From the NCBI RefSeq assembly GCF_900129885.1, contig NZ_FQXE01000006.1, positions 88,179-152,178 on the forward strand: a DNA stretch of 64,000 nucleotides. The letters are read 5' to 3'. The translations under genes were made by a program, and so were the position numbers. Origin of the DNA: Pollutimonas bauzanensis. Lineage in GTDB: Bacteria; Pseudomonadota; Gammaproteobacteria; Burkholderiales; Burkholderiaceae_B. Positions 1 through 9,847 of the stretch are shown here, piece by piece. The number at the start of each line of letters is the position of its first letter. Position 1 is the stretch's first letter. Below the pieces are notes generated by a model. It was not told where the DNA came from. It made no database searches and saw nothing but the letters and a program-made list of their open reading frames with translations.

Positions 1-1011
1 CCCGAGGTCGAGGTCGGTCCCCCGGTTCCCCTGCCCGATCCGGCCGAGGCGCCATCCGGCCAGGATGCCTTGCCGCCGGAGCAGGGCATACCCGACATCT
101 CTTACGATTTTTTCTGGGATCAGGGCGATTCCCGCAAATGGCGCGCCGCCAAGGTGTCCAGCGCGTCGCCCGGGCTGCGCGGCACGTCCGGGCGGGGCCG
201 CGCCCCTGGCCTGCGCGCGCCCTGGCTATCGGCGCCCTCGAAGGATCCCTGGACCTTCGGCGCCAGCAACTGGCGCTATACCGGGGAGCAAGGGCTGGGC
301 ATTACCCTGGGCACCAATGAAATCACCGTTCCCGCATGGGGCAATACCGCCCGGATAGGGGGAGTCAGCGTATCGCAGTCTTCCCAGCTCAGTTCCGGCG
401 AGGTCCATGCCTGGCAATACTCGATGTCGGTGGGCGCGCTGGATTATTCGCCCAGCCAGACCCAGGGCGATCTCGTTTATGGCCCCACCGCCAGCAATAC
501 GATGCTGCGCTATCGGCTCAGCCCGCAGTTCACGCTGGAATCCCAATTGGAGATGGCGCCCCAGCTCGTCACCACCGGCGTGGGCGGGCGCTACACGACG
601 CGCGGCTGGGGCGCATGGAGCGCCGGGCTGGCCAAGGCGAACCATGGCATGCAGCAGGGCTGGCGCTATCAGGCCGCCTACGAGGTCGATGTCCTGGACG
701 ACTTGAAGTTGTCCTGGCTCAACGAAAGCCATACGGCGGGGTTTGCCGACCTCAGCCGCTACCAGGATGCGGCGGCATCCCTCGGCGGAGTCCGGCAGCG
801 TCTCACGGCCACCGTGCCGCTGGGGCGCTGGGGGGATCTCGCCGGCATGTACGAAAATTCCCGCTCGACGCTGGGGGATACGCAACGCAGTTTCGGCTTT
901 ACGCAGCAGTTCTGGTACAGCCCCAACCTGCGCATCGGCCTGCAGGCGGAACGGCAACTGGTGACCGGCGACTATGATGTCGGTATTCGTTTTTCAGTAC
1001 CTATCAATTAG
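1..1011 (+). CDS. Usher-like outer-membrane beta-barrel protein, C-terminal part (5' truncated by window edge)
   Basis: The frame is open from base 1, so the true start lies outside the window. About 336 residues are visible. After a Pro-rich opening they become alternating polar/aromatic strands typical of an outer-membrane barrel, with usher-like stretches such as GDLVYGPTAS, LRYRLSPQFTLESQLEMAP and LVTTGVGGRY. It ends in SVPIN with a TAG at 1009-1011, four bases before recQ. This resembles the barrel of chaperone-usher assembly proteins (FimD/CsuD type). The C-terminal plate domains and Cys pair of classical ushers are not visible, so it may be an atypical usher or another barrel. Family resemblance is by pattern only; the upstream half and any pilin or chaperone neighbours are not available. 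Confidence 0.5.
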   Translation, partial: PEVEVGPPVPLPDPAEAPSGQDALPPEQGIPDISYDFFWDQGDSRKWRAAKVSSASPGLRGTSGRGRAPGLRAPWLSAPSKDPWTFGASNWRYTGEQGLGITLGTNEITVPAWGNTARIGGVSVSQSSQLSSGEVHAWQYSMSVGALDYSPSQTQGDLVYGPTASNTMLRYRLSPQFTLESQLEMAPQLVTTGVGGRYTTRGWGAWSAGLAKANHGMQQGWRYQAAYEVDVLDDLKLSWLNESHTAGFADLSRYQDAAASLGGVRQRLTATVPLGRWGDLAGMYENSRSTLGDTQRSFGFTQQFWYSPNLRIGLQAERQLVTGDYDVGIRFSVPIN

Positions 1012-1014
1012 CAC

Positions 1015-2829
1015 ATGACCATCTCGTCCCTCGAAACACTGCAGCAAGTCTTTGGCTACGATTCCTTTCGTGGCGACCAGCAGGCCATTATCGATCACGT
1101 CGTCCAGGGCGGCGACGCCCTGGTGCTCATGCCGACCGGCGGCGGAAAATCGCTTTGCTACCAGATCCCCGCCCTGGTCCGTCCGGGCACCGGGGTGGTG
1201 ATCTCGCCCCTGATCGCGCTGATGCAGGACCAGGTCGATGCCTTGCTCGAATTGGGCGTAAGAGCGGCCTTCCTGAATTCCTCCCAGGACTGGCGCACTT
1301 CGCGCGACGTCGAGCAGGCCTTCCTGGCGGGCCAGCTGGACTTGCTCTACGTGGCTCCCGAGCGGCTGCTGACCGAGCGCTGCCTGGAAATGCTCTCCGC
1401 CGGCCGCATATCGCTGTTCGCGATCGACGAAGCGCATTGCGTATCGCAATGGGGCCATGATTTCCGCCCGGAATACCTGGGCCTGTCGATACTGCACGAG
1501 CGCTGGCCGCAGATTCCGCGCCTGGCCCTGACGGCGACCGCCACCACCGTTACGCGCCGGGAAATCGCCGAGCGCCTGGCGCTGGACGGCGCCCCTCATT
1601 TCGTGGCGAGTTTCGACCGCCCGAATATACGCTACCGCATCATCGAGAAAAACGAGGTCAGGCGGCAGTTGCTGGCCTTCATCCAGGCCGAGCACCAGGG
1701 CGATTGCGGCATCGTCTATTGCCTGTCGCGGGCGCGCGTCGAAGAAACCGCGGAATTCCTGTGCGAGAACGGGATCGCGGCCCTGCCCTACCACGCCGGG
1801 CTCAGTCCCGCCGTGCGCGCCGCCAACCAGGCGCGATTCCTGCGCGAGGATGGCATGGTGATGGTGGCGACCATCGCCTTCGGCATGGGGGTCAACAAGC
1901 CCGACGTGAGATTCGTGGCGCACATCGATCTGCCCAAATCGGTGGAAGGCTACTATCAGGAAACCGGCCGGGCCGGCCGCGACGGCCTGCCGGCGACCGC
2001 CTGGCTGGCCTACGGCCTGCAGGACGTGGTGCAGCAGCGCCGCATGATCAATGAATCGGCCGGCGACGATGCCTTCCGGCGGCGCCTGGGCGCGCAGCTC
2101 GACGCCATGCTGGGCCTGTGCGAAACCGTATCGTGCCGGCGCCAGCGCCTGCTGGCCTATTTCCAGCAGGACACGGGCCCTTGCGGCAATTGCGACACCT
2201 GCCTGGAGCCGCCGCAGGCGTGGGACGGCACCGTCGCCGCCCAGAAAATACTTTCGGCGGTCTACCGCCTGTGGCGCGAGCGCGGCCAGCGCTTTGGCGC
2301 CGGCCATCTCATCGACATATTGCGCGGCAAGCCGACCGACCGGATCAAGCAGTACGAGCACGAGACCATGACGGTCTTCGGCATAGGCGCCGACCTGTCG
2401 GAGCAGGCCTGGCGCGGCGTGCTGCGCCAGCTGCTGGCGCAGAGCCTGCTGGCGGTCGACCAGGAAGGATACGGCACCCTGGCGCTGACCGAGACCAGCC
2501 GCGCGGTATTGAAGGGCGAGCAGACCTTGATGTTCCGGCGCGAGCCCGAAAAGAAGACGCGCAATTCGCGCCCCGCGAGCACCCGCGGCAAAGAGGCGAT
2601 AGTCTTGCCGGGCGAGGCCCAGCAGCGCTTCGAAAACCTGCGCGCATGGCGCGCGGAAGTGGCCCGCAGCCACGGGGTTCCGGCCTATGTGATTTTCCAT
2701 GACGCCACGCTGCGGGAAATCGCCATGAACTGCCCGCAGTCGCTGGAGGACCTGGGCGGCATCAGCGGGGTGGGCGTGCGCAAGCGCGACGCTTACGGCG
2801 AGGATCTGCTGCGTTGCGTGCGGGAGTAA
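1015..2829 (+). CDS. recQ: ATP-dependent DNA helicase RecQ
   Basis: 3'-5' superfamily 2 DNA helicase of recombination and fork repair. The 604 aa match the usual RecQ length. Walker A TGGGKS is at residues 41-46, the DEAH box at 138-141, and the aromatic-rich RecQ loop follows ([14 protein letters not shown]). The helicase C domain carries the ETGRAGRDG arginine-finger region. The Zn-binding module has the four-Cys pattern C-x(n)-CGNCDTC. A winged-helix region follows, and a C-terminal HRDC domain (about 525-604) ends in [14 protein letters not shown]. The ATG lies four bases after the preceding stop. It is convergent with ruvB, with only six bases between the stops. Confidence 0.97.
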   Translation: MTISSLETLQQVFGYDSFRGDQQAIIDHVVQGGDALVLMPTGGGKSLCYQIPALVRPGTGVVISPLIALMQDQVDALLELGVRAAFLNSSQDWRTSRDVEQAFLAGQLDLLYVAPERLLTERCLEMLSAGRISLFAIDEAHCVSQWGHDFRPEYLGLSILHERWPQIPRLALTATATTVTRREIAERLALDGAPHFVASFDRPNIRYRIIEKNEVRRQLLAFIQAEHQGDCGIVYCLSRARVEETAEFLCENGIAALPYHAGLSPAVRAANQARFLREDGMVMVATIAFGMGVNKPDVRFVAHIDLPKSVEGYYQETGRAGRDGLPATAWLAYGLQDVVQQRRMINESAGDDAFRRRLGAQLDAMLGLCETVSCRRQRLLAYFQQDTGPCGNCDTCLEPPQAWDGTVAAQKILSAVYRLWRERGQRFGAGHLIDILRGKPTDRIKQYEHETMTVFGIGADLSEQAWRGVLRQLLAQSLLAVDQEGYGTLALTETSRAVLKGEQTLMFRREPEKKTRNSRPASTRGKEAIVLPGEAQQRFENLRAWRAEVARSHGVPAYVIFHDATLREIAMNCPQSLEDLGGISGVGVRKRDAYGEDLLRCVRE

Positions 2830-2835
2830 TCGCGC

Positions 2836-3909
2836 CTACGCGAACAAGTCCGGCGCGCCGGCGGGCTTGGGCGGCGTGAGGCCCAGGTGGCGCCAGGTGG
2901 CTTGCGTGGCCATGCGGCCGCGCGGGGTGCGCTGCAGGTAGCCGTGCTGTATCAGGAAGGGCTCGATCACATCTTCGATGGTGTCGCGTTCTTCGCCTAT
3001 GGCGGCGGCCAGGCTGTCGACCCCCACCGGCCCGCCGTCGAACTTGTGGATGATGGCTTCCAGCAGCTTGCGGTCCATCAGGTCCAGCCCTTGCGGGTCG
3101 ACCTCCAGCATGGCGAGAGCCGCGCTGGCCACCGCGACATCGATGCGGCCGTCAGCCTTGACCTCGGCATAGTCGCGCACGCGGCGCAGCAGCCGGTTGG
3201 CGATGCGCGGGGTGCCCCGGGCGCGCCGGGCTATTTCCGCCGCGCCGTCGGGCGTGGTTTCGGCATTCAATAGATGCGCGCTGCGCTTGACGATATGGGT
3301 CAGGTCTTCGGCGTTGTAGAACTCCAGGCGCGACACGATGCCAAAGCGGTCGCGCAAGGGATTGGTGAGCATGCCGGCGCGCGTCGTCGCCCCTACCAGG
3401 GTGAAGGGCTGCAGGTCGATTTTCACGCTGCGGGCCGCCGGCCCTTCGCCGATCAGGATATCGATCTGGAAATCTTCCAGCGCCGGGTACAGGATTTCCT
3501 CGACCACCGGCGACAGGCGGTGGATTTCGTCGATGAACAGCACGTCGTTCTTTTCGAGATTGGTCAGCAGGGCGGCCAGGTCGCCCGGGCGTTCGAGCAC
3601 CGGCCCCGACGTCTGCCGCAAATGGACGCCCATTTCGTTGGCCACAATGTGGGCGAGCGTGGTCTTGCCCAGGCCCGGCGGGCCGAACAGCAGGACATGG
3701 TCCAGGGCTTCGCCGCGGTTTTTTGCCGCGGCAATGAAGATTTCCAGCTGTTCGCGCACCCGGTGCTGCCCGATGTATTCGCTGAGGGCGCGGGGCCGCA
3801 GCGCCCGCTCGACCGAATCTTCGTTGGGCGAAGCGCTTTGCGGCGCCACGATGCGTTCGATCGCGGCAGCGCTGGAGAGGGAGTCGGAGTGTATGGCCAT
3901 GGGATTCAT
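2836..3909 (-). CDS. ruvB: Holliday junction branch migration ATPase RuvB
   Basis: Motor subunit of the RuvABC resolvasome; it forms hexameric rings that pump DNA through the RuvA-held junction. It is 357 aa, with Walker [11 protein letters not shown] at about 75-84, Walker B VLFIDEIH at about 123-130, sensor GATTRAG, and a winged-helix C-terminus with the [11 protein letters not shown]-contact motif. Two starts are possible, MNPMAIHSD at 3909 and the in-frame ATG at 3900; neither has a strong Shine-Dalgarno. It is physically separated from ruvA (5799-6374) by a dehydratase and a toxin-antitoxin pair on the opposite strand, so it is not transcribed as a classical ruvAB operon here. Confidence 0.97.
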   Translation of the reverse strand: MNPMAIHSDSLSSAAAIERIVAPQSASPNEDSVERALRPRALSEYIGQHRVREQLEIFIAAAKNRGEALDHVLLFGPPGLGKTTLAHIVANEMGVHLRQTSGPVLERPGDLAALLTNLEKNDVLFIDEIHRLSPVVEEILYPALEDFQIDILIGEGPAARSVKIDLQPFTLVGATTRAGMLTNPLRDRFGIVSRLEFYNAEDLTHIVKRSAHLLNAETTPDGAAEIARRARGTPRIANRLLRRVRDYAEVKADGRIDVAVASAALAMLEVDPQGLDLMDRKLLEAIIHKFDGGPVGVDSLAAAIGEERDTIEDVIEPFLIQHGYLQRTPRGRMATQATWRHLGLTPPKPAGAPDLFA

Positions 3910-4026
3910 GCTGATGATATTTACAGTGCCTATCGTACTCTACTAGGTGATGGTCGCGCAGCCTTGCGGCGATTCCAGCATAATTCCGGGTATTGCGCTT
4001 CGCTTCATATTGGATGCTTGCTTATC

Positions 4027-4995
4027 ATGACCGCCACACTACCTATTTATGACGATGTTGTCGATGCCGGCCGAACCCTGGAGGGGGTGGCGCATCGCAC
4101 GCCGGTGCTGACTTCGCGGACTCTCGACGCGCGGCTGGACGCCCGGGTGTTTTTCAAATGCGAGAACTTTCAGCGCGTAGGCGCGTTCAAGTTTCGCGGC
4201 GGCTACAACGCCGTGGCGAAATTGTCGGCCGCCCAGCGCGAGGCGGGGGTCGTGACCTTTTCATCGGGCAACCATGCCCAGGCGATCGCGCTGGCTTCCC
4301 AGCTGCTGGGTGTCGCCGCCACCATCGTCATGCCGCGGGACGCTCCGGCGGCCAAGAAAGCGGCCACCCTCGGCTATGGCGCCCGGGTCGTCGAATACGA
4401 CCGCCGCAGCCAGGACAGGGAGCAGGTGGCCCGCTCCCTGGTCGAGGAACAGGGCCTGACGCTGATTCCTCCCTATGATCACCCGGATGTCATTGCCGGG
4501 CAGGGCACGGCGGTCAAGGAGCTGCTCGAGGAAACCGGCCCGCTGGACGCGCTGTTCATCCCTTTGGGCGGCGGCGGCCTGTTGTCGGGCTCCTTGCTCG
4601 CGGCCCATGCCCTGAGCCCGGATTGCGCCGTTTACGGCGTCGAGCCGCAGGCCGGCAACGACGGCCAGCAGTCATTCCGCACAGGCCGGATCGTGCGCAT
4701 TGCCACGCCCGATTCGATCGCCGACGGCGCGCTCACGCAGGGCCTGGGCGAGCTGACTTTCCCTCTCATCAGGCAGTATGCGCGCGACGTTCTTACCGTC
4801 AGCGACGGGCAACTGGTGCAAGCCTTGCAGTTTTTTGCCGAGCGCATGAAGATGGTGGTCGAGCCCACCGGCTGCTTGGGCGCCGCGGCGGTCTTCAACG
4901 AAATCGTCCCCGTCAGGGGCAAGCGTATCGGCGTGCTGCTGAGCGGCGGCAATGTCGACCTGTCGGCATACGCGGGTTTCCTGCAATCCGCCTAG
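4027..4995 (+). CDS. PLP-dependent threonine/serine dehydratase (fold type II, no regulatory domain)
   Basis: Probable threonine or serine ammonia-lyase, converting L-Thr to 2-oxobutanoate and ammonia, or L-Ser to pyruvate. The 322 aa contain the Schiff-base lysine in GAFKFRGG (Lys55), the substrate loop SSGNHAQA, the glycine-rich phosphate cradle GGGGLLSG, and the C-terminal SGGNVD motif. There is no C-terminal ACT-like domain, which marks catabolic or serine racemase-like members rather than isoleucine-inhibited biosynthetic IlvA. The ATG at 4027 begins MTATLPIYDDV. The open frame extends further upstream, but that part only mirrors ruvB. The exact substrate cannot be told from sequence. 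Confidence 0.9.
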   Translation: MTATLPIYDDVVDAGRTLEGVAHRTPVLTSRTLDARLDARVFFKCENFQRVGAFKFRGGYNAVAKLSAAQREAGVVTFSSGNHAQAIALASQLLGVAATIVMPRDAPAAKKAATLGYGARVVEYDRRSQDREQVARSLVEEQGLTLIPPYDHPDVIAGQGTAVKELLEETGPLDALFIPLGGGGLLSGSLLAAHALSPDCAVYGVEPQAGNDGQQSFRTGRIVRIATPDSIADGALTQGLGELTFPLIRQYARDVLTVSDGQLVQALQFFAERMKMVVEPTGCLGAAAVFNEIVPVRGKRIGVLLSGGNVDLSAYAGFLQSA

Positions 4996-5059
4996 CAGGC
5001 CCGGTTTCTAACGCCTCTGTGCAGCCAAGACAGCAAAGAGCATTGACGAAAGAAGGTCG

Positions 5060-5079
5060 TTGTAGTAACGTTTATACAA
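5060..5079. promoter_or_regulatory. 20-bp palindromic operator upstream of the toxin-antitoxin operon
   Basis: TTGTA-N2-AACGTT-N2-TACAA reads the same on both strands except for the two N2 pairs. It lies 35 bases upstream of the antitoxin ATG at 5114 and just before the ribosome-binding site AGGAG (5101-5105). Type II antitoxins normally autorepress by binding such inverted repeats over their promoter, so this is the probable autoregulatory site. A TTGACG at 5043-5048 may belong to the promoter, but no -10 at ideal spacing is evident. Confidence 0.6.
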
Positions 5080-5113
5080 AAGCGATTTGCCTCTGCAAAC
5101 AGGAGTGCCGCCC

Positions 5114-5368
5114 ATGACTATCACCACTCTTTCCAGCCGGGAGTTCAATCAGGACACCAGCCGGGCCAAGAAAGCCGCCTCAGAGGGGCCGGTGTTCATC
5201 ACCGACCGGGGCAAGCCCGCCCATGTCCTGCTCAGCATCGAGGAGTATCAGCGCATCACTGGCAAGCGCCGGAGCATCGCCGACGCGCTGGCGATGCCCG
5301 GTCTCGCAGACATCGAGTTTGATCCGCCCCGCGTCAATATCGGCATTCGGCCGGCCGATTTCTCCTGA
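5114..5368 (+). CDS. Type II antitoxin, Phd/YefM family
   Basis: Antitoxin that should neutralise the PIN toxin encoded immediately downstream and repress its own promoter. It is 84 aa. The N-terminal Phd/YefM fold is recognisable (TTLSSREFNQDTSRAKKAA, then GPVFITDRGKPAHVLLS and EEYQRITG), and the C-terminal tail (IEFDPPRVN) is the typical toxin-wrapping segment. The ATG at 5114 is chosen over the upstream in-frame TTG at 5087 because AGGAG at 5101-5105 is eight bases away. Its TGA overlaps the toxin ATG (TGATG), indicating translational coupling. Confidence 0.9.
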   Translation: MTITTLSSREFNQDTSRAKKAASEGPVFITDRGKPAHVLLSIEEYQRITGKRRSIADALAMPGLADIEFDPPRVNIGIRPADFS

Positions 5369-5802
5369 TGTTCCTCCTCGATACCAACGTCGTTTCCGAG
5401 CTGCGCAAGATACGCTTGGGGAAAGCCGACCCCGGCGTCGAGCAGTGGGCGGACAGCGTGGACGCGGGCAGCCTGAACATATCTGCCATCACCATCCTTG
5501 AACTGGAGATCGGTATCTTGCAGCTCGAACGCAAAGACCCGAGGCAAGGCACGGTGCTGCGCACATGGCTCGATACGCTCGTTTTGCCCGAGTTCGACGG
5601 CCGGATTTTTCCTGTCGATACGGCCGTCGCGCAACGCTGCGCGCGCCTGCATGTGCCGGACCCGCGCGCCGAGCGCGATGCGTTCATCGCGGCGACAGCC
5701 TTGGTGCATGGTATGACGGTCGTGACCCGGAACGTCGCCGATTTTGCGCCGACCGGCGTTGCGCTCTTGAACCCGTGGAATTGTTCCAGCGGTTCGGACT
5801 AG
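5368..5802 (+). CDS. vapC: VapC/FitB-type PIN-domain ribonuclease toxin
   Basis: Mg2+-dependent RNase toxin of a type II pair. The 144 aa form one PIN domain. Acidic active-site residues are visible as Asp5 ([11 protein letters not shown]), Glu45/Glu47 (ILELEIG), Asp104 (ERDAFIAAT) and Asp125 (TRNVADF). The ending ALLNPW is typical of the FitB/VapC branch. The start overlaps the antitoxin stop. Its TAG (5800-5802) shares bases with the ruvA stop on the other strand: the palindromic CTAG at 5799-5802 serves both. The insertion therefore sits flush against ruvA without damaging it. The RNA target is unknown. Confidence 0.9.
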   Translation: MFLLDTNVVSELRKIRLGKADPGVEQWADSVDAGSLNISAITILELEIGILQLERKDPRQGTVLRTWLDTLVLPEFDGRIFPVDTAVAQRCARLHVPDPRAERDAFIAATALVHGMTVVTRNVADFAPTGVALLNPWNCSSGSD

Positions 5803-6374
5803 GCCCTGGCCAGCGATTTCAACGCAAACCGTATCCCTTCGGCCACTTCCAGGCCTTCGGGCAGGTTTTTCAGGGCGGCCTGGGACTCGTTGTTGGAATA
5901 ACCCAATGACAGCAGGGCGTTGAGGATGTCGTCGCGGCCGGCGGAATGCGAACCGGGGCTGTGCCCCAGGTCGGCGCCCAGCTTGCCGCGCAATTCCAGC
6001 AGCAGGCGCTCGGCTGTTTTCTTGCCTATGCCCGGAACCCGCGTCAGGCGCCCGCTTTCCTGCTGCGTAATGGCGCTGGCCAGCTCTTCGACCGTCATGC
6101 CCGACAGCACCGCCAATGCGGTGCGCGCGCCTATCCCGCTGACCTTGATCAGCAGCCGGAATGCCGTGCGTTCGCCGGCGGTGGAAAAGCCGTACAGCGT
6201 ATGCGCGTCTTCGCGCACCGCCAGGTGGGTATGCAACGTCACCTTGGCCCCGTTTTCCGGCAGGTTGTAGAGCGTGCTCATGGGCACGTCGATTTCATAG
6301 CCGACCCCGCCCACGTCTATACAAACCACGGGAGGAGTTTTTTCCAGCAGAGTGCCGGTGATGCGTCCGATCAT
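5799..6374 (-). CDS. ruvA: Holliday junction branch migration protein RuvA
   Basis: Junction-binding subunit of RuvAB. It is 191 aa. Domain I is an OB-fold ([28 protein letters not shown]). Domain II has two helix-hairpin-helix motifs ([17 protein letters not shown] and [20 protein letters not shown]). A flexible linker leads to the small RuvB-contacting domain III ([19 protein letters not shown]). It starts 21 bases downstream of the ruvC stop, so it is probably cotranscribed with ruvC and purH. Its stop codon overlaps the convergent toxin gene. Confidence 0.97.
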   Translation of the reverse strand: MIGRITGTLLEKTPPVVCIDVGGVGYEIDVPMSTLYNLPENGAKVTLHTHLAVREDAHTLYGFSTAGERTAFRLLIKVSGIGARTALAVLSGMTVEELASAITQQESGRLTRVPGIGKKTAERLLLELRGKLGADLGHSPGSHSAGRDDILNALLSLGYSNNESQAALKNLPEGLEVAEGIRFALKSLARA

Positions 6375-6395
6375 GGGACCGTCCTTTCTGAAAAA

Positions 6396-6941
6396 TTAAC
6401 CGACCAGGCGCCCGCCGCGCACGCGACTGGTATGGTTGGGCTTGAGCTGACCGGTTTCCTTCAGGCGTTGGGTCAGGGGATGGCAATGCGCATGGCAAAT
6501 GGCGCAGGCCAGGGCGTCGGCCGAGTCCGCGGCGGGCAGTCCGCTCAGGGCCAGCAGGTGCTGCACCATTTTCTGGACTTGTTCCTTGGCGGCGTGGCCA
6601 TTGCCCACCACGGCCTTTTTTACCTGCAGGGCGGTGTACTCATGCACATCCAGGAGGCTGTCGGCCAGGGCGCACATGGCGGCGCCGCGCGCCTGCCCGA
6701 GCAACAATGTGGAGGCGGGGTTGGTGTTGACAAAGACCTTTTCCAGCACTGACACCGTGGGCTGGGTGCTTTGCACGACTTCGCGGATATTGTCCAGTAT
6801 GACCTTGAGGCGCTGCGCCAGCGGCCGGTCGGCCGGCACGATAATGGTGCCGCTGGCCACATATAGCAGGCGCGAGCCCTGGACGTCGATGACGCCAAAG
6901 CCGGTGCGCCGCAAGCCCGGATCTATCCCCAGTATGCGCAT
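6396..6941 (-). CDS. ruvC: Holliday junction endonuclease RuvC
   Basis: Dimeric, Mg2+-dependent nuclease that cuts Holliday junctions held by RuvAB. The 181 aa adopt the RNase H-like fold with catalytic acidic residues visible: Asp7 ([12 protein letters not shown]), Glu67 (VLEKVFVN), Asp139 and Asp142 ([15 protein letters not shown]). It begins at the last base of the purH reading frame (6941 is shared), so translation is coupled to purH. ruvA follows 21 bases downstream. Confidence 0.97.
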   Translation of the reverse strand: MRILGIDPGLRRTGFGVIDVQGSRLLYVASGTIIVPADRPLAQRLKVILDNIREVVQSTQPTVSVLEKVFVNTNPASTLLLGQARGAAMCALADSLLDVHEYTALQVKKAVVGNGHAAKEQVQKMVQHLLALSGLPAADSADALACAICHAHCHPLTQRLKETGQLKPNHTSRVRGGRLVG

Positions 6942-8533
6942 CAGTGGCGGAAATGCCGGGCGCCGGTGAACACCATGGCAATACCCCTCTCGTTGGCGGC
7001 GGCGATGACTTCTTCGTCGCGCACGCTGCCGCCGGGTTGAATCACGCAGCTGGCGCCGGCTTCAGCCACGACATCCAGGCCGTCGCGGAACGGGAAGAAG
7101 GCGTCCGAGGCGACGGCCGAGCCGGCCAGCGTCAGGCCGGCGTTTTCCGCCTTGATGGAGGCGATGCGGGCCGAGTCGATGCGGCTCATCTGGCCGGCGC
7201 CCACGCCCAGGGTCATGCCATTGCCGACAAAGACGATGGCATTGGACTTGACGTATTTGGCGACCTTCCAGGCAAACATCAGGTCCTGCATTTGCTGCGC
7301 GGTGGGGGCCAGGGTGGTGACCAGCTTGAATGCGTCTTGCGGGACCTGGTAGTCGTCGGGGTTCTGCACCAGCCATCCGCCGCCTATGCGCTTCACGTCG
7401 AAGGCATTGTGGGCGCCGCCTTGCGGGACCTGCAGCACGCGCACATTCTTCTTGGCCGCGAAGACGGCCAGGGCCTCGGAAGAATAGTCCGGCGCCAGCA
7501 GGACTTCCACGAACTGGCCGCTGACGGCCTGGGCGGTGGCCTCGTCCACGGGGCGGTTGAAAGCGATGATGCCGCCGAAGGCCGAGGTCGGGTCGGTCTT
7601 GAATGCCTGCTGGTAGGCATGCAGGGGGCTGTCGCCCACGGCCACGCCGCAAGGGTTGGCGTGCTTGACGATCACGCAGGCGATGCTGTCGAAGCTGCGC
7701 GCGCATTCCCAGGCGGCATCCGCGTCGGCAATATTGTTATAGGACAGTTCCTTGCCCTGCAACTGGCGATAGCTGCCCAGCAGGCCCGCGCCCACGGGCT
7801 GGTCCACATAGAAGGCGGCGGCCTGATGGGGGTTCTCGCCGTAGCGCAGGACTTGCTGCTGCGTCATTTGCAGGGTCAGAGTGCGCGGCCATGGGCGGCG
7901 TTGCGCTTCCTCGTCCTGGACGGGCTCGGCGGCCGCCAGGCTGCTCAGGTAGGCGGCGATGGCGCCATCGTAGGCCGCGGTGTGGGCATAGGTTTTGGTG
8001 GCCAGCTCCAGGCGCAGGGCATACGAAGGGTGCCCATGCGGGCCGTCCATGTCGGCCAGGACGCGCTGGTAGTCGGCCGGGTCGATCACGACGCTTACGC
8101 CGCCTTCGGGCGTGCCGTGGTTCTTGGCGGCGGCGCGCAGCATGGCCGGACCGCCGATATCGATGTTTTCCACGGCATCGGCAAAGGTGCAGCCGGGCCT
8201 GGCGATGGTCTCGCGAAACGGATACAGATTGACGACCAGCATATCGATGCGGTCGATTCCATGTTCTTCCAGCGTCTTCAAATGTTCAGCGCTATCCCGG
8301 CGCGCCAGCAGCCCGCCATGTATCTTGGGGTGCAGGGTCTTGACCCGGCCGTCCAGGATCTCCGGCGAGCCGGTATGCGTGGCGACCTCGGTTACGGCCA
8401 GGCCGGCTTGCGCCAGCAGCTTGGCGGTGCCGCCGGTGGACAGCAGTCGCACGCCGCGCTGGGCCAATGCCTGGGCGAATTCGACGATACCGGTTTTATC
8501 GGAAACCGAGAGTAGGGCAGTCTGGATTTTCAT
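6941..8533 (-). CDS. purH: Bifunctional AICAR formyltransferase / IMP cyclohydrolase PurH
   Basis: Catalyses the last two steps of purine synthesis: 10-formyl-THF-dependent formylation of AICAR, then ring closure to IMP. It is 530 aa. The N-terminal MGS-like IMP cyclohydrolase domain is seen as [18 protein letters not shown] and STGGTAKLL. The C-terminal AICAR transformylase domain carries the KHANPCGVA active-site motif and ends TGARHFRH. It lies between fis and ruvC, the order common in Burkholderiales, and is probably in one transcript with them. Confidence 0.98.
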   Translation of the reverse strand: MKIQTALLSVSDKTGIVEFAQALAQRGVRLLSTGGTAKLLAQAGLAVTEVATHTGSPEILDGRVKTLHPKIHGGLLARRDSAEHLKTLEEHGIDRIDMLVVNLYPFRETIARPGCTFADAVENIDIGGPAMLRAAAKNHGTPEGGVSVVIDPADYQRVLADMDGPHGHPSYALRLELATKTYAHTAAYDGAIAAYLSSLAAAEPVQDEEAQRRPWPRTLTLQMTQQQVLRYGENPHQAAAFYVDQPVGAGLLGSYRQLQGKELSYNNIADADAAWECARSFDSIACVIVKHANPCGVAVGDSPLHAYQQAFKTDPTSAFGGIIAFNRPVDEATAQAVSGQFVEVLLAPDYSSEALAVFAAKKNVRVLQVPQGGAHNAFDVKRIGGGWLVQNPDDYQVPQDAFKLVTTLAPTAQQMQDLMFAWKVAKYVKSNAIVFVGNGMTLGVGAGQMSRIDSARIASIKAENAGLTLAGSAVASDAFFPFRDGLDVVAEAGASCVIQPGGSVRDEEVIAAANERGIAMVFTGARHFRH

Positions 8534-8560
8534 AAGATCAAAGTCTAGGGTTCAAATGGA

Positions 8561-8800
8561 TTAGGGTTGCAGGTTATGGGCGAGCAGTTTCTTGCGCAAG
8601 GTGCTGCGCGTAATGCCCAGCATCTCGGCGGCCTTGGATTGGTTGCCGTGGGATTTTTCAAGAGCAACCTGCAGGACGGGGCGTTCGACGCAATTGATGA
8701 CCATGGCCAGCATGTCGCGCGGCTCCGAGTCGCCCAGGTCCGTAAAATAGCGTTCGAGCCGGTCGCGCACGGATTGCTCTAGGGGATTTGTGTTACTCAT
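8561..8800 (-). CDS. fis: Fis-family DNA-binding protein
   Basis: Small nucleoid-associated protein. The 79 aa end in a helix-turn-helix (about residues 53-72, NQSKAAEMLGITRSTLRKKL) that matches Fis and the C-termini of NtrC-type activators. The N-terminal half has the dimerising helical segment typical of Fis. It follows dusB by 36 bases, reproducing the dusB-fis pairing known from enterobacteria. Its start MSNTNPLEQ is preceded by GAGGATC, an acceptable ribosome-binding site. Confidence 0.93.
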   Translation of the reverse strand: MSNTNPLEQSVRDRLERYFTDLGDSEPRDMLAMVINCVERPVLQVALEKSHGNQSKAAEMLGITRSTLRKKLLAHNLQP

Positions 8801-8836
8801 GATCCTCGGTTGATATTCTGTGACGTGCTGCGGGCT

Positions 8837-9847
8837 TTACGCCTTTGCCGTCTGAGCCATCATCGGCTCGTTGGGTGGATGGCGATCAAACCATAGCTCT
8901 AGGGCGCGGGTCTGGTCGCGGGTATTGCTGATCTGGTTGATGCCAGGCAGCAACTCGTCGACATCGGGCATATCGGCCAGGTACCAGCCTATATGCTTGC
9001 GCGCCGAGCGGACTCCTGTGTATTCCCCGTAGAATTGATAATGGTCCTCGAGGTGGTCCAGCAGGCAGTCGCGCAGCTCGCCATAGGTGGGGGGCGGCAA
9101 ATGGGCGCCGGTCGCAAGGTAATGGCTGATTTCCCGGAAAATCCACGGCCTGCCCTGGGCAGCGCGGCCGACCATCACGGCATCGGCACCCGTATACTCT
9201 AGTACGTATCTGGCTTTTTCGGGACTATCGATATCCCCATTGGCAATTACCGGAATCTTCAGTTCCCGCTTCACTTCCCGTATCGTATCGTACTCGGCCC
9301 GGCCCTGGTATAAATCGCAGCGCGTGCGTCCGTGCAGGGTGATGGCGGCGATGCCTATGTCTTGCGCCAGCCTGGCGACCCTGACGGCATTGCGCGATTC
9401 GCGATCCCAGCCCGTGCGGGTTTTCAGCGTCACGGGCACGCCCAGCGGCTGGCAGGCCCTCACCACGCTTTCAAGTATGCGCGCCACGCGGTCCTCGTCG
9501 CGCAGCAGCGCCGAACCGGAGGCCACATTGCATACCTTTTTCACGGGGCAGCCCATATTGATGTCGATGATGCGGGCGCCTTTGCCGACATTGAACAGCG
9601 CGGCCTCGGCCATCATGGCGGGGTCCGATCCGGCGATTTGCACGGCTATGGGGTCGATTTCTCCGTCGTGGTCCAGGCGCCTCGATGTCTTGACGCTATC
9701 CCACAGGCGGGGATTGCTGGCCGCCATTTCCGACACGGCATAGCCCGCGCCCAGCATTTTGCAGAGCTTGCGGTAGGGGCGGTCGGTCACGCCGGCCATG
9801 GGCGCGACGAAAACCGGGTTGGGAAGGGACCAGGAGCCTATGAACAT
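8837..9847 (-). CDS. dusB: tRNA-dihydrouridine synthase DusB
   Basis: FMN-dependent reduction of uridine to dihydrouridine in tRNA. The 336 aa show the N-terminal VAPMAGVTDRPYRKL motif and the catalytic cysteine in NMGCPVKKVCN (Cys100). FMN and phosphate-binding segments follow (TLKTRTGW, ITLHGRTR, IPVIANGDI, GADAVMVGRAAQGRPW), then the helical C-terminal domain. The start at 9847 gives the family-typical MFIGSWSL opening. The ATG lies at the 3' end of a perfect 8-bp hairpin (9846-9868), so its translation may be structure-controlled. The gene is probably cotranscribed with the upstream ubiH-like gene and downstream fis. Confidence 0.96.
   Translation of the reverse strand: MFIGSWSLPNPVFVAPMAGVTDRPYRKLCKMLGAGYAVSEMAASNPRLWDSVKTSRRLDHDGEIDPIAVQIAGSDPAMMAEAALFNVGKGARIIDINMGCPVKKVCNVASGSALLRDEDRVARILESVVRACQPLGVPVTLKTRTGWDRESRNAVRVARLAQDIGIAAITLHGRTRCDLYQGRAEYDTIREVKRELKIPVIANGDIDSPEKARYVLEYTGADAVMVGRAAQGRPWIFREISHYLATGAHLPPPTYGELRDCLLDHLEDHYQFYGEYTGVRSARKHIGWYLADMPDVDELLPGINQISNTRDQTRALELWFDRHPPNEPMMAQTAKA

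Noticed and set aside
994-2700. 568-codon open frame antisense to recQ
   Set aside because: recQ is complete with all helicase motifs; the antisense frame is a high-GC codon-bias shadow with no domain pattern.
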